From: Bradyrhizobium sp. CCGE-LA001
GTDB lineage: Bacteria > Pseudomonadota > Alphaproteobacteria > Rhizobiales > Xanthobacteraceae
Reading direction: 5' to 3'
DNA length: 64,000 nt
Assembly: GCF_000296215.2 (NCBI RefSeq)
Contig: NZ_CP013949.1
Location: 4,023,501-4,087,500 of the forward strand
Within the stretch, counting starts at the first letter, position 1, and the number at the start of each line of letters is the position of its first letter. This document shows positions 26,944 to 36,130 of this stretch, piece after piece. The notes beneath the pieces are model-generated. The model did no database searches. It worked only from the letters and a program-made list of their open reading frames with translations, and was not told where the DNA came from. Made by a program: the position numbers and the translations under genes.

Positions 26944-27777
26944 ATGCGGGGCCCGACCGATATCGCGCCGCGTGCAGGCTATCCCGCGCACTTGCTCGCC
27001 GTGTCCTGGCGCGCGCTGGCCCAACTCGTGCGCTCGCCCTCGCATTCGCGCCGCGCCGAAGCCGCCCGAAAGCTGGCGCGGCACTCGCTGTGGCTCAGCG
27101 CAGTGGGCGCAGCCCTGGCCATCGTGCTGATGGTCGCGTTCGACCAGACCGAGATCCAGCTGATGCCGGCGCGCGGAACGCCGGGCCTATGGCCGATCCG
27201 CATCCTCACCGATTTCGGCAAGGACGAGTATCTGCTGTCGGTGATGGGTGCCGGGCTGGTGGTTCTGGCGTTGGTTGCGGCAGGGCTGCATGGGAGGCGC
27301 CGCGCGCTGCTGCTCGGCTTCGGCACGCGGCTGCAATTCCTGTTTCTGTCGGTTGCCGTGTCGGCGTTCGCCGCCGAGATTTTGAAATATGTCATCGGCC
27401 GCGGACGGCCCTTCGTCGGCGGTACGGCGAATGCATTCAACTTCGTCCCGTTCGAAGGGACGGGGGCCTATGCGAGTCTGCCCTCGGGGCATGCCGTGGC
27501 CGCGTTCGCCCTGGCGTTTGCAGTCTCGGCCTTGTGGCCGCGTTTGCGCGTGTTCATGTTCACTTACGCAATCGTGATCCTGCTGACGCGCCTCGTGCTG
27601 CTCGCGCATCATCCAAGCGACGTCGTGGCCGGTGCCCTGGTGGGAACGGTCGGCGCCATGGCCGTGCGCTACTGGTTTGCGGCCCGAAGGCTGGGTTTTG
27701 CCATCCGCTCCGACGGCGCCATCGTGGCCATCCCGGGCCCTTTCAAAAGGGTTGCCCGCGGGGCATCCGCCCCATAA
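26944..27777 (+). CDS. PAP2 superfamily phosphatase (LpxE-like candidate)
   Basis: This 277-residue membrane phosphatase has the three PAP2 motifs in order: 'KYVIGRGRP' (KxxxxxxRP, about residue 150), 'SLPSGHAVAAF' (PSGH, about 177) and 'TRLVLLAHHPSDVVAG' (SRxxxxxHxxxD, about 217-232). About six hydrophobic segments surround them. In this family the substrate is a membrane lipid phosphate or pyrophosphate; lipid A 1- or 4'-phosphatases (LpxE/LpxF) and undecaprenyl-PP phosphatases belong here. The ATG is one base after the ArnT-like stop, so the two are coupled. The gene context favours dephosphorylation of lipid A or recycling of a lipid carrier. Confidence 0.88.
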   Translation: MRGPTDIAPRAGYPAHLLAVSWRALAQLVRSPSHSRRAEAARKLARHSLWLSAVGAALAIVLMVAFDQTEIQLMPARGTPGLWPIRILTDFGKDEYLLSVMGAGLVVLALVAAGLHGRRRALLLGFGTRLQFLFLSVAVSAFAAEILKYVIGRGRPFVGGTANAFNFVPFEGTGAYASLPSGHAVAAFALAFAVSALWPRLRVFMFTYAIVILLTRLVLLAHHPSDVVAGALVGTVGAMAVRYWFAARRLGFAIRSDGAIVAIPGPFKRVARGASAP

Positions 27778-27839
27778 AAGCGGCTGCCTGCCGGGACGCC
27801 GGTTCCCGGGGCAGGCCAATTCCAACCACGAGCCTCGAT

Positions 27840-28577
27840 TTGTCGACGTCCCAGCCTTCGGTTTCCATCGTCGTTCCCGTGCGCAACGAAGCCGACAACA
27901 TCGTGCCGCTGGTCGAGGAGATCACGGCGGCACTCGATGGCCGCTGGGACTATGAGATCATCTACGTCAACGACGGCTCGACCGATGCGACCGGCGAGCG
28001 GCTTGCCGCCATCATGAAGCAGCGGAGCAACCTGCGTCAGCTGCGCCATGCGCGATCGGGCGGTCAATCGGCGGCCGTGCGTAGCGGCGTGCGTGCGGCG
28101 CGCGGGGTCATCGTGGCCACGCTCGACGGTGACGGCCAGAACAATCCGGCGTTCCTGCCGGACCTGATCGCGGCGGTCGAGAAGGGCGCGGGGCGCGTCG
28201 GGCTCGCCGCCGGCCAGCGGATCGGGCGCAAGGACACCGGCTTCAAGAAGCTTCAGTCGCGCGTGGCGAACGGGGTTCGCAACGCGATCCTGAAGGACGG
28301 CACGCGCGATACCGGCTGCGGGTTGAAGGCGTTCCGGCGCGACGTTTTCCTGATGCTGCCCTATTTCGACGGGCTGCATCGCTTCCTGCCGGCGCTCGTC
28401 CGCCGCGAAGGCTACGACATCGCCTATGTCGATGTGATCGACCGGCCGCGCCACTCCGGTGTATCCAACTACGGCTTCTTCGACCGGCTGTGGATCGGCA
28501 TCATGGATCTCGCCGGTGTGTGGTGGCTGATCCGCCGCAAGAAGCCGACTCCTGACGTGACCGAGGTGAACGCATGA
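27840..28577 (+). CDS. GT2 polyprenyl-phosphate sugar synthase (DPM1/ArnC-like)
   Basis: This 245-residue family-2 glycosyltransferase begins 'SVSIVVPVRNEADNIVPLVE'. It has 'YVNDGSTDATGERL' and the metal-binding 'VATLDGDGQNNP' (DxD-like, about residues 98-109), then 'GQRIGRKDTGFKKLQSRVAN' and 'DTGCGLKAFRRDVF', typical of dolichyl/undecaprenyl-phosphate mannose synthases. There are no C-terminal membrane helices, so it resembles soluble DPM1 rather than GtrB. The start is a TTG at 27840, the only start codon that gives the family N-terminus; its ribosome binding site is weak. It probably loads the lipid carrier used by the ArnT-like enzyme. The stop overlaps the next start (ATGA). Confidence 0.87.
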   Translation: MSTSQPSVSIVVPVRNEADNIVPLVEEITAALDGRWDYEIIYVNDGSTDATGERLAAIMKQRSNLRQLRHARSGGQSAAVRSGVRAARGVIVATLDGDGQNNPAFLPDLIAAVEKGAGRVGLAAGQRIGRKDTGFKKLQSRVANGVRNAILKDGTRDTGCGLKAFRRDVFLMLPYFDGLHRFLPALVRREGYDIAYVDVIDRPRHSGVSNYGFFDRLWIGIMDLAGVWWLIRRKKPTPDVTEVNA

Positions 28578-28912
28578 TCATTCAATACGGTCAGGCGCTG
28601 AGCAACTATCTCTACGACGTCTTCGTCGCCAAGTTCGATTTCTGGCTCGCGTTCGGCCTCGTCGCGCAATTGTTCTTCACCGCGCGCTTCCTGGTGCAGT
28701 GGATCGCCAGCGAGCGCGCCGGCAACAGCGTGGTGCCGATGGCGTTCTGGTTCTGCTCGATGGGCGGCGGGCTGATGACGCTGGTCTATGGCGTCGTGAA
28801 ACGCGAGCCGGTCATCATTCTCGGACAGTCGCTCGCGACCGTCATCTACATCAGAAACATCATGCTGATCTGGAAGAACCGCGGCACCGCCTCGAAGACG
28901 CTGGACCGTTGA
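28574..28912 (+). CDS. LpxB N-terminal-domain (LAB_N) small membrane protein
   Basis: This 112-residue protein has three to four hydrophobic segments and the LAB_N signatures 'FGLVAQLFFTARFLVQWIAS', 'VVPMAFWFCSMGGGLMTLVY', 'KREPVIILGQSLA' and 'VIYIRNIMLIWKN'. The domain occurs alone or fused to lipid-A-disaccharide synthase and has the size and layout of small multidrug-resistance-type flippases such as ArnE/ArnF. Overlap with the upstream glycosyltransferase (ATGA) ties it to the same pathway. A role in moving or presenting the lipid-linked sugar is inferred from context. Confidence 0.87.
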   Translation: MIIQYGQALSNYLYDVFVAKFDFWLAFGLVAQLFFTARFLVQWIASERAGNSVVPMAFWFCSMGGGLMTLVYGVVKREPVIILGQSLATVIYIRNIMLIWKNRGTASKTLDR

Positions 28913-28921
28913 TCCCGAGAC

Positions 28922-30613
28922 CTATCGCGGTAACGCCGATGCCGCGCCTGAGGCGGGCAGGGCGGCGCGATCGGCCTCGTGCCGGCGATAGGGCTCGCCG
29001 GCCGCATCCAGCACGGGATAGGCCACCGAGCAGATATGCGAGTGGATGCGGCGCAGATCGCGCAGCACGTCCAGATGCAGCGACGTGGTCTCGATAGTCT
29101 CGGGACGCCCCTCGCGCAGCCGGTCCAGATGGCGCTCGACGGCAGCGAGCTCGGTGTTGCGCAGCGCCGTCTTCTCCACCAGCAGCTTACGCGCCTCGTT
29201 GGCGTCGCCCGACATGAAGACGCCGAAGGCGATCCGCAGCGAATCCATCGTGCGCTTGTGGAAGGCCGCGAGCTCCTCGGCGCCCTCGGCCGAGAACTGG
29301 AAGCGGTGCTTGATCTTCTTGGTGGCGAGCTCGCTGAGGCTCTTGTCGATGATGTCGCCGATATGCTCCAGGTTGATGGCGAAGGAGATGATCTCCATCG
29401 CGCGGCGTCCTTCGCTCTCGTCGAGGCTGCCCCGCATCAGCTTCGTCACGTAGAGCTTGATGGCCTCGTCGAGGCCGTCAACGAGATTGTCCGTCTTCGA
29501 GACCTGGTCGACCAGCGCACGGTCCCCCGTCATCATCGCAGCCATCACCTTGCGCAGCATGACCTCGACGAGATCGCCCATGCGCAGGGTCTCGCGGGCG
29601 GCGTCCGCGAGTGCCAGTGACGGCGTCTCCAGCGCGGTCTCGTCGAGATAGCGCGGGCGCGCCGGATCGGCCTCCCGGATGCGATCCGGCAGCAGCCGGG
29701 TCAGCAGGCGCGACATGGCATCGAGCAGGCCGATGAAGAGAACGGCCGTGCCGACGTTGAAAGCGATATGAAAGGCCGCGGTCATCTTGGCGAGATCGGG
29801 CTGCCAGGCGTGCATGTGTCCGGCGATCACGCTCAGGAAGGGCAGGACGAGGGCAGTCCCGACCACGCGGTTGACGAGATTGCCGACCGGCAGGCGATAG
29901 CTTGCGGGATCGTCGCGCCTGGCGCCCTCGAACACCGGATTGATGGCGCTGCCGAGATTGGCCCCGAGCACCAATGCGAGAGCGGCTTCCGGCGTAATGA
30001 ACTGCGAATAGGCCAGCGACATGATCAGTAGCACGCTGGCAACGCTCGAATGCACCGCCCAGGTGATGAGCGCGGCGACGACGATGCACAGGATGGGATC
30101 GCCCGTGATCGCCGACATCACGACGCGCACGCCGGGCGCGTTCTCGGCCGGCGCCAGCGTGTCGAGCAGAATGTGGAGCGCGAGCAGCATCAGGCCGAGG
30201 CCGATGCAGACGCGGCCGATGTCCTTGATCCGCGAGCGCGGGCCGGAACGGAAGGCGACGAGCCCGATCACGAACAACACCGGCGCGATGGCTGCGATGT
30301 TGAACGACAGTACCTGCACGATCAGCGTCGTGCCGACATTGGCTCCCAGCATGATGGCGAGCGCGGCGGCGAGGCTGACGAGGCCTTCGGCGGCGAACGA
30401 ACTCGTGATCAGCGCGGTGGCCGTGCTGCTCTGGAGCAGGGCGGTGAGACCGAGGCCGGCGGCAAATGCGTTGAAGCGGTTGCCGAGTGCCTTGCCGAGC
30501 AGGCGCCTGAGGTCGGGACCGAAGGCACGCAGGATCCCGCTGTGGACCATGTGCAGGCCCCACAACAGCAACGCAACGCCGCCCATCAGGTCGAGCAGAA
30601 CCAACGTTCCCAT
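28922..30613 (-). CDS. Na/Pi cotransporter family protein with PhoU-like tail
   Basis: This 563-residue protein carries the duplicated Na/Pi cotransporter (NptA/YjbB) membrane domain (about residues 1-310). The paired QSST-type motifs are 'LTALLQSSTATALITSSFA' and 'WAVHSSVASVLLIMSLAYSQ'. A cytoplasmic PhoU-like helical domain (about 335-545) follows. E. coli YjbB of this type exports phosphate. The gene is convergent with the LAB_N gene, with only 9 bases between the stop codons, and is monocistronic. Phosphate transport is by family. Confidence 0.9.
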   Translation of the reverse strand: MGTLVLLDLMGGVALLLWGLHMVHSGILRAFGPDLRRLLGKALGNRFNAFAAGLGLTALLQSSTATALITSSFAAEGLVSLAAALAIMLGANVGTTLIVQVLSFNIAAIAPVLFVIGLVAFRSGPRSRIKDIGRVCIGLGLMLLALHILLDTLAPAENAPGVRVVMSAITGDPILCIVVAALITWAVHSSVASVLLIMSLAYSQFITPEAALALVLGANLGSAINPVFEGARRDDPASYRLPVGNLVNRVVGTALVLPFLSVIAGHMHAWQPDLAKMTAAFHIAFNVGTAVLFIGLLDAMSRLLTRLLPDRIREADPARPRYLDETALETPSLALADAARETLRMGDLVEVMLRKVMAAMMTGDRALVDQVSKTDNLVDGLDEAIKLYVTKLMRGSLDESEGRRAMEIISFAINLEHIGDIIDKSLSELATKKIKHRFQFSAEGAEELAAFHKRTMDSLRIAFGVFMSGDANEARKLLVEKTALRNTELAAVERHLDRLREGRPETIETTSLHLDVLRDLRRIHSHICSVAYPVLDAAGEPYRRHEADRAALPASGAASALPR

Positions 30614-30787
30614 GCTCCGTGTCCGGATTGGAGTCGATTGGTGAGGCTAGCGCCAAACGCTTGAGGATCAAACCATTTGTTGGCGCATCGGCGTTAACGT
30701 TTACGACAGGTGCACGTTCCTCCAAGGCGCGACCACGCGCCCGCAGTGTGATGCCGCGTTCTCAGGCGCGATGCCTTGCGAGCGGGC

Positions 30788-31972
30788 TCACATTGCCGCT
30801 TTGAGGGCAGCGAAGCCGCGGTCAAGATCGGCCTTGAGATCGTCGACGTTCTCGAGCCCGATGTGCAGGCGCAGCGTCGGGCCGCCCGGCGCCCATTTGG
30901 TCGCGGTGCGATAGGCGTCGCAGTCGAAGGGAATCGCGAGGCTCTCGAAGCCGCCCCAGGAAAAGCCCATGCCGAACAGTTTGAGTGTGTTGAGCATGGT
31001 GTCGACCGCCTTCTGCGGCGCCGGCTTCAGCACGATGCTGAACAGGCCCGAAGCGCCGGTGAAGTCGCGCTTCCAGATCGCGTGACCTGGATCGCTCTCG
31101 AGACCCGGATGCAGCACGCGCGCAACCTCGGACCGGCTGGCGAGCCAGCGCGCCATGTCGAGCCCCGAGCGATGATGCTGCGCGAGGCGCACCGAGAGCG
31201 TGCGCAAACCGCGCAGCGCGAGGAAGACGTCGTCGGGTCCGGCGCAGACGCCGAGCAGGCGAATGCCCTCGGCAATCTGCGGCCAGGCCTTGGCGTTGGC
31301 CGAGATGGTGCCGAACATGATGTCGGAATGGCCGCCGATATATTTGGTCGCGGCCTGCATGCTGATGTCGACGCCCTGGTCGAGCGAGCGGTGATAGAGC
31401 GGGGTCGCCCAGGTGTTGTCGTCGATGACGAGCGCGCCGCGGCCATGCGCGACCTCGGCGATGGCACGGATGTCAGGCATCTCGAACGACTGCGAGCCCG
31501 GTGCCTCGACCAGCACGGCGCGGGTATTGGGCTTGAACAGCTTGTCGATGCCGGCGCCGATCAGCGGATCGAAATAGGTGGTCTCGACGCCATAGCGGAC
31601 GAGCATGCCGTTGCAGAAATTGCGCGAGGGCCGATAGACGTTGTCGCAGACTAGGAGATGGTCGCCGGCCTTGAGCACCGAGAGCAGGGTGGTGGAGATC
31701 GCCGACAGCCCCGACGGGACGATGCCGACGCCGGCGCATTGCGGCCCCTCCAGCGCCATCAGCGTCTCCTGGAACGCCTTGGTGGTGGGGGAACCGTGGC
31801 GGCCATAGGTGAACTCGCCGCGATGGGCGTGCAGGTCCTCGGCGGTCGGATAGAGCACGGTCGAGCCGTGGAAGACCGGCGGATTGACGAACCCCTTCTG
31901 CGCCTTGGTGTCGCGGCCGGAGGTGACCAGCCGGGTCTCGGCGTGCTGCTGGGAGGGGTGTGAGGAATCCAT
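30788..31972 (-). CDS. metC: Cystathionine beta-lyase
   Basis: This 394-residue trans-sulfuration PLP enzyme converts cystathionine to homocysteine, pyruvate and ammonia. Motifs seen are 'ETRLVTSGRDTKAQKGFVNP' at the start, 'YGRHGSPTTKAFQ', 'GLSAISTTLLSVLKAGDHLL' (phosphate loop), 'LVIDDNTWATPLYH' (Asp over the ring) and 'SMQAATKYIGGHSDIMFGT' with the Schiff-base Lys. 'GMGFSWGGFESLAIP' is characteristic of beta-lyases of the MetC type. The ATG ending at 31972 gives the family length; the frame is open for 34 codons upstream, but that part is not conserved in type and overlaps the likely promoter. Confidence 0.92.
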   Translation of the reverse strand: MDSSHPSQQHAETRLVTSGRDTKAQKGFVNPPVFHGSTVLYPTAEDLHAHRGEFTYGRHGSPTTKAFQETLMALEGPQCAGVGIVPSGLSAISTTLLSVLKAGDHLLVCDNVYRPSRNFCNGMLVRYGVETTYFDPLIGAGIDKLFKPNTRAVLVEAPGSQSFEMPDIRAIAEVAHGRGALVIDDNTWATPLYHRSLDQGVDISMQAATKYIGGHSDIMFGTISANAKAWPQIAEGIRLLGVCAGPDDVFLALRGLRTLSVRLAQHHRSGLDMARWLASRSEVARVLHPGLESDPGHAIWKRDFTGASGLFSIVLKPAPQKAVDTMLNTLKLFGMGFSWGGFESLAIPFDCDAYRTATKWAPGGPTLRLHIGLENVDDLKADLDRGFAALKAAM

Positions 31973-32354
31973 GCGTCTGCTTTCAAAACCGCGTTTCCCG
32001 CGGGCGCGCCGCGCCTGCCGGGCTGGCCCAAAGGCCGCTGTCGTTAATAACAGAACACAGAAGAGTCCCGTCAACCCCTTGACCCGGCAGGCCAGTCGTT
32101 CTGTGATGCGCAGGTGCTATTCAGTCGCCGCATGTTGAGGGGCAGCCGCGACCTTCGATCCCATCGTCTGACCGGACTTGTGCCACAGCCAAAAATGGCG
32201 GGCGCCAGCGGTGGGGATTAAGGGTAAGGCCTCCCGACATCGGCGAGTGTTCGGTAAGGTTTTCCAGCATGACTCTTGCAGGGCTCATCCCGGCAGAGAC
32301 GATTCCAAAGACAACATTCCTGACCTTGAGACGACCTTGAAAGGCCTTCAGCCC
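31973..32354. other. Divergent promoter region between metC and aapJ
   Basis: About 380 bases separate the two divergent genes. The left part holds a good metC promoter (next entry). The right part, before aapJ, has no gene I can support and no clear hairpin terminator; it should contain the aapJ promoter. I looked for a SAM-II riboswitch before metC and did not find the consensus. Confidence 0.5.
32045..32074 (-). promoter_or_regulatory. Candidate sigma-70 promoter of metC
   Basis: On the minus strand TTGACG (32069-32074) is followed after 18 bases by TTATTA (32045-32050). This would start transcription near 32038, about 65 bases before the metC ATG. The match is good for an alphaproteobacterial housekeeping promoter. 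Confidence 0.55.
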
Positions 32355-33371
32355 ATGAAACGCGTAACCCTGGCTCTCACACTTGCTCTCGTCGCCGGCC
32401 TGTCCACCCAAGCCGCCGATGCGCAAACGCTCAAGACCGTCAAGGACCGCGGCATGCTGTCCTGCGGCGTCAGCCAGGGCCTGCCGGGCTTCTCGTCGCC
32501 CGACGACAAGGGCAACTGGACCGGCCTCGACGTCGACCTCTGCCGCGCCATCGCCGGGGCGGTCTTCAACGATCCCACCAAGGTCAAGTACGTGCCGCTG
32601 TCCGCCAAGGACCGCTTCACGGCGCTGCAATCCGGCGAGGTCGACGTGCTCTCGCGCAACACCACCTGGACCATCTCGCGCGACACCTCGCTCGGCGCCA
32701 ACTTCACCGGCGTGACCTATTACGACGGGCAGGGCTTCATGGTGAAGAAGTCGCTCAAGGTGAACTCGGCGCTCGAGCTCAACAGCGCATCTGTCTGCGT
32801 GCAGACCGGCACGACCACCGAGCAGAATCTCGCCGACTACTTCAAGGCCAACAACATGAAGTACGAGGTGATCGCGTTCGGCACCAATGACGAAACGGTC
32901 AAGGCCTATGAAGCCGGCCGCTGCGACGTGTTCACCACCGACCAGTCGGGCCTGTACGCCAACCGCCTCAAGCTCGCCAATCCCAACGACCACATGGTGC
33001 TCCCCGAAATCATCTCCAAGGAACCGCTCGGGCCGATGGTGCGCCACGGCGACGATCAGTGGTTCGACATCGTGAAATGGACGCTGTTCGCGATGATCAC
33101 CGCCGAAGAGCTCGGCGTGACCTCGAAGAACGTCGACGAGAAGGCGAAGCTGGAAAACCCGGAGCTGAAGCGCGTGCTCGGCAGCGACGGCAATTTCGGC
33201 GAACAGCTCGGCCTGACCAAGGATTGGGTGGTACGGATCGTCAAGACGGTCGGCAATTACGGTGAGGTGTTCGACCGCAACGTCGGCGCCGGCTCGCCGC
33301 TCGCGATCAACCGCGGTCTGAACAATCTCTGGAACAAGGGCGGTCTCCAGTACGCGCCGCCGATCCGCTGA
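32355..33371 (+). CDS. aapJ: General L-amino acid ABC transporter, substrate-binding protein
   Basis: This 338-residue periplasmic receptor has a signal peptide (cleavage after ADA near residue 23). It is a type 3 solute-binding protein of the AapJ/BztA kind. The start is 'LKTVKDRGMLSCGVSQGLPG'; 'GLDVDLCRAIAGAVF' and 'LSRNTTWTISRDTSLGANF' are characteristic of AapJ; 'CVQTGTTTEQNLADYF' follows. It delivers a wide range of L-amino acids to the AapQM permease. The ATG at 32355 begins the signal peptide. It is the first gene of aapJQMP. Confidence 0.95.
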   Translation: MKRVTLALTLALVAGLSTQAADAQTLKTVKDRGMLSCGVSQGLPGFSSPDDKGNWTGLDVDLCRAIAGAVFNDPTKVKYVPLSAKDRFTALQSGEVDVLSRNTTWTISRDTSLGANFTGVTYYDGQGFMVKKSLKVNSALELNSASVCVQTGTTTEQNLADYFKANNMKYEVIAFGTNDETVKAYEAGRCDVFTTDQSGLYANRLKLANPNDHMVLPEIISKEPLGPMVRHGDDQWFDIVKWTLFAMITAEELGVTSKNVDEKAKLENPELKRVLGSDGNFGEQLGLTKDWVVRIVKTVGNYGEVFDRNVGAGSPLAINRGLNNLWNKGGLQYAPPIR

Positions 33372-33396
33372 TCGCCCCGATCCGCGGCTCGCGGCG

Positions 33397-34602
33397 ATGA
33401 GCACCGAGGCCCGTAAACCGCCGCCCCAGATTGCGCTGAAGATCAGGCGCATGCTGGGCGGCAAGACAGGCTGGAACGGCGTCGCCGTCCAGTTTGCCTT
33501 CGCGGCGATCCTGGGCTGGATCGGCTATGAGATCGTCTCCAACGCCCGCGCCAATCTGGCGAACCAGCACATTGCCGCGGGCTTCGGCTTCCTCAGGAAC
33601 AATGCCGGCTTCGACGTCAACCAGACCCTGATCTCCTACACCGGCTCAGACACGTTCCTGCGCGTGTTCGTGGTCGGCCTGCTCAACACGCTCGTGGTCT
33701 CGGTGGTCGGAATCGTCCTCGCCACCGTGATCGGCTTCATCGTCGCGCTCTGCCGGCTCTCGCCGAACTGGCTGCTGTCCCGGGTCGGCGAGATCTACGT
33801 CGAGGTCATCCGCAATCTGCCGCTCTTGTTCCAGATCCTGTTCTGGTACCTCGCGGTGCTGGCGGCACTGCCCAATCCGCGGCAGAGCATCTCGCTGCTC
33901 GGCATCAGCTTCCTCAGCAATCGCGGCCTCGTCATTCCATCGCCGATTGGCGGCAGCGGCTTCGTGCCGTTCCTGGCGATGCTGGCGCTCGGCATCGTGG
34001 CATCGCTGGCCCTGCGCATCCATGCAAGGCGCGCGCTGTTTCAGCGGGGGGAGGTGATCCGGATCTGGCCTTACGTGCTGGGCCTCTTGGTCGGGCTGCC
34101 GCTCGCGACCGTGCTGGTGTTTGGTCTGCCCTTTACCTTCGAGCTGCCGCAGCTCAAGGGGTTCAATTTCGCCGGCGGCGCGCGCATCATTCCGGAGTTC
34201 GTGGCGCTCACGCTGGCGCTGGCGACCTACACCGCCGCCTTCATCGCCGAGATCGTCCGCGCCGGCATCCTGTCCGTGCACAAGGGGCAGATGGAGGCGG
34301 GGTCCTCCCTGGGCCTGAGCCGCGGCACCACGCTCCGCCTGATCGTCGTGCCGCAGGCCATGCGTGTGATCGTGCCGCCGCTGACCAACCAGTATCTCAA
34401 CCTGACCAAGAACTCCTCGCTGGCGGTCGCGATTGGCTATCCCGACCTCGTGTCGGTGTTCGCCGGCACCTCGCTGAGCCAGACCGGGCAGGCGATCGAG
34501 ATCATCGCCATGACGATGGGCGTCTACCTCTTGATCTCGCTCCTCACCAGCGCGATCATGAGCGTCTATGGGTGGCGCGTCAGCCGGAGTCTCGGCGCAT
34601 GA
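33397..34602 (+). CDS. aapQ: General L-amino acid ABC transporter permease
   Basis: This 401-residue permease of the HisM/polar amino acid type has about eight membrane segments. The ABC permease (EAA) loop appears near the end as 'QMEAGSSLGLSRGTTLRLIV', followed by 'VPQAMRVIVPPLTNQYLNLT'. The large extra N-terminal region and 'YVEVIRNLPLLFQILFWYL' are typical of AapQ/BztB, which are longer than usual HisM proteins. It overlaps the next permease gene by four bases (ATGA). Confidence 0.94.
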   Translation: MSTEARKPPPQIALKIRRMLGGKTGWNGVAVQFAFAAILGWIGYEIVSNARANLANQHIAAGFGFLRNNAGFDVNQTLISYTGSDTFLRVFVVGLLNTLVVSVVGIVLATVIGFIVALCRLSPNWLLSRVGEIYVEVIRNLPLLFQILFWYLAVLAALPNPRQSISLLGISFLSNRGLVIPSPIGGSGFVPFLAMLALGIVASLALRIHARRALFQRGEVIRIWPYVLGLLVGLPLATVLVFGLPFTFELPQLKGFNFAGGARIIPEFVALTLALATYTAAFIAEIVRAGILSVHKGQMEAGSSLGLSRGTTLRLIVVPQAMRVIVPPLTNQYLNLTKNSSLAVAIGYPDLVSVFAGTSLSQTGQAIEIIAMTMGVYLLISLLTSAIMSVYGWRVSRSLGA

Positions 34603-36119
34603 GCGATGTCACCACCTCCGCCTTCGTCCGTCAGGATTTGGTTGCCGAGCGTCCGGCACCGGTCAAGACCACGGGCTTGATCGGCGTGCTGCGCACTCGC
34701 CTGTTCAGTTCACCAACCAACATCCTGCTCACGATCGTGGGCGCGCTGCTGCTCTGGTTCACGATTGTCCCTTCCGTCAAGTTCCTGGTGATCGATGCGG
34801 TCTGGACCGGCAAGGATCGCGCAGCGTGCCTCAGCGAAAACGCCGGTTTTGTCGTTGGCGCGTGCTGGCCCTACATCCAGGCCAAGCTGCCGCAGCTGAT
34901 CTACGGATTCTATCCCGAGGCCGAGCGCTGGCGGGTCGATCTCACTTTCGTCCTGGCCGTGGTCCTGCTGGTGCCGATGCTCGTGCCGCGGCTGCCGGCG
35001 AAGAATCTCAATGCCGGCCTGTTCTTCGTCGCCTTTCCGGTGGTCGCATTCTTCCTGCTGCACGGCGGCGGCATCAAGGGCTTCGGCCTGAGCTGGACGG
35101 CCAGCCTCCTGCAACTGTTCGAAGAGAGCATCGTCGGGGCCGGGCAGGCGCTGCTCAATCTCAGCAAGACCTCCGCCATCGCCCCGCTGCTGTGGGGTCT
35201 CGGAAACCTGATCGTGCTGGTCGGCACGGCGATCTCCTGGCTGATCTTTCCGCTCACCTGGCTGCGCGATCACATCCAGACGATGGGGCAGCCGGTCTGG
35301 GCCGATTTCGCCGTCACGGCCGCGATCGTCTGCCTGATCGCCTTCGTGCTCGGTGGCGGCATTCGTACCGGATGGCGAGCCCTCGTGTGGAGTATCGTCA
35401 CCTTCGTTGCCATCGCGATCGTCATGAAGCTGATGGGGCTTGACCGCGGGGGACTGCCGGTTGTGTCGACCAATCTGTGGGGCGGGCTTCTGGTGACGCT
35501 GGTCGTCTCCGTCACCGGCATCGTCACCTCGCTGCCGATCGGCATTGCGCTAGCGCTCGGCCGCCGCTCCACCATTCCGCTGATCCGGATCTTCTCGATC
35601 GCCTTCATCGAGTTCTGGCGCGGTGTGCCGCTGATCACCGTGCTGTTCTTCGCCACCTACATGCTGCCGCTGTTCCTGCCGGGCAATTTCACGGTCGATG
35701 GCCTGGTTCGCGCGCTGATCGGCATCGCGCTGTTCACGGGGGCCTATCAGGCCGAGAACGTCCGCGGCGGTCTCGCCGCGATCCCGCGCGGGCAAAGCGA
35801 GGCGGCGGCGGCGCTGGGGCTGTCCTGGTGGAAGACGACCTCGCTGATCGTGCTGCCGCAGGCGCTGCGTCACGTCATTCCGAACCTCGTCAACAGCTTC
35901 ATCTCGCTGTTCAAGGATACCTCGCTGGTCTCGATCGTGGCGCTGTTCGATCTCCTCGGCTCTCTGCGCGCCTCGTTCTCGGACCCAAAATGGTCGACGC
36001 CGTCGACCTTGTTCACCGGCTTTGCCTTCGCCGGCATCGTCTACTTCATCTTCTGCTTTGGAATGTCGCGCTACTCGCTCTTCGTCGAGCATCGCCTCAA
36101 CGCTCACCGCCGCAACTGA
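34599..36119 (+). CDS. aapM: General L-amino acid ABC transporter permease
   Basis: This 506-residue second permease is typical of AapM/BztC in having a long N-terminal membrane region (about residues 1-285) before the conserved permease domain. The EAA loop is 'QSEAAAALGLSWWKTTSLIV', followed by 'LPQALRHVIPNLVNSFISLF'. 'FIEFWRGVPLITVLFFATYM' matches the substrate-path segment. The ATG at 34599 overlaps the aapQ stop. With AapQ it forms the heterodimeric channel. Confidence 0.94.
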   Translation: MSDVTTSAFVRQDLVAERPAPVKTTGLIGVLRTRLFSSPTNILLTIVGALLLWFTIVPSVKFLVIDAVWTGKDRAACLSENAGFVVGACWPYIQAKLPQLIYGFYPEAERWRVDLTFVLAVVLLVPMLVPRLPAKNLNAGLFFVAFPVVAFFLLHGGGIKGFGLSWTASLLQLFEESIVGAGQALLNLSKTSAIAPLLWGLGNLIVLVGTAISWLIFPLTWLRDHIQTMGQPVWADFAVTAAIVCLIAFVLGGGIRTGWRALVWSIVTFVAIAIVMKLMGLDRGGLPVVSTNLWGGLLVTLVVSVTGIVTSLPIGIALALGRRSTIPLIRIFSIAFIEFWRGVPLITVLFFATYMLPLFLPGNFTVDGLVRALIGIALFTGAYQAENVRGGLAAIPRGQSEAAAALGLSWWKTTSLIVLPQALRHVIPNLVNSFISLFKDTSLVSIVALFDLLGSLRASFSDPKWSTPSTLFTGFAFAGIVYFIFCFGMSRYSLFVEHRLNAHRRN

Positions 36120-36130
36120 TGGAGCGCGCC

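Noticed and set aside
31973..32074. SAM-II riboswitch before metC
   Set aside because: The region has a good promoter but lacks the conserved SAM-II core sequence; no pseudoknot pairing could be drawn.
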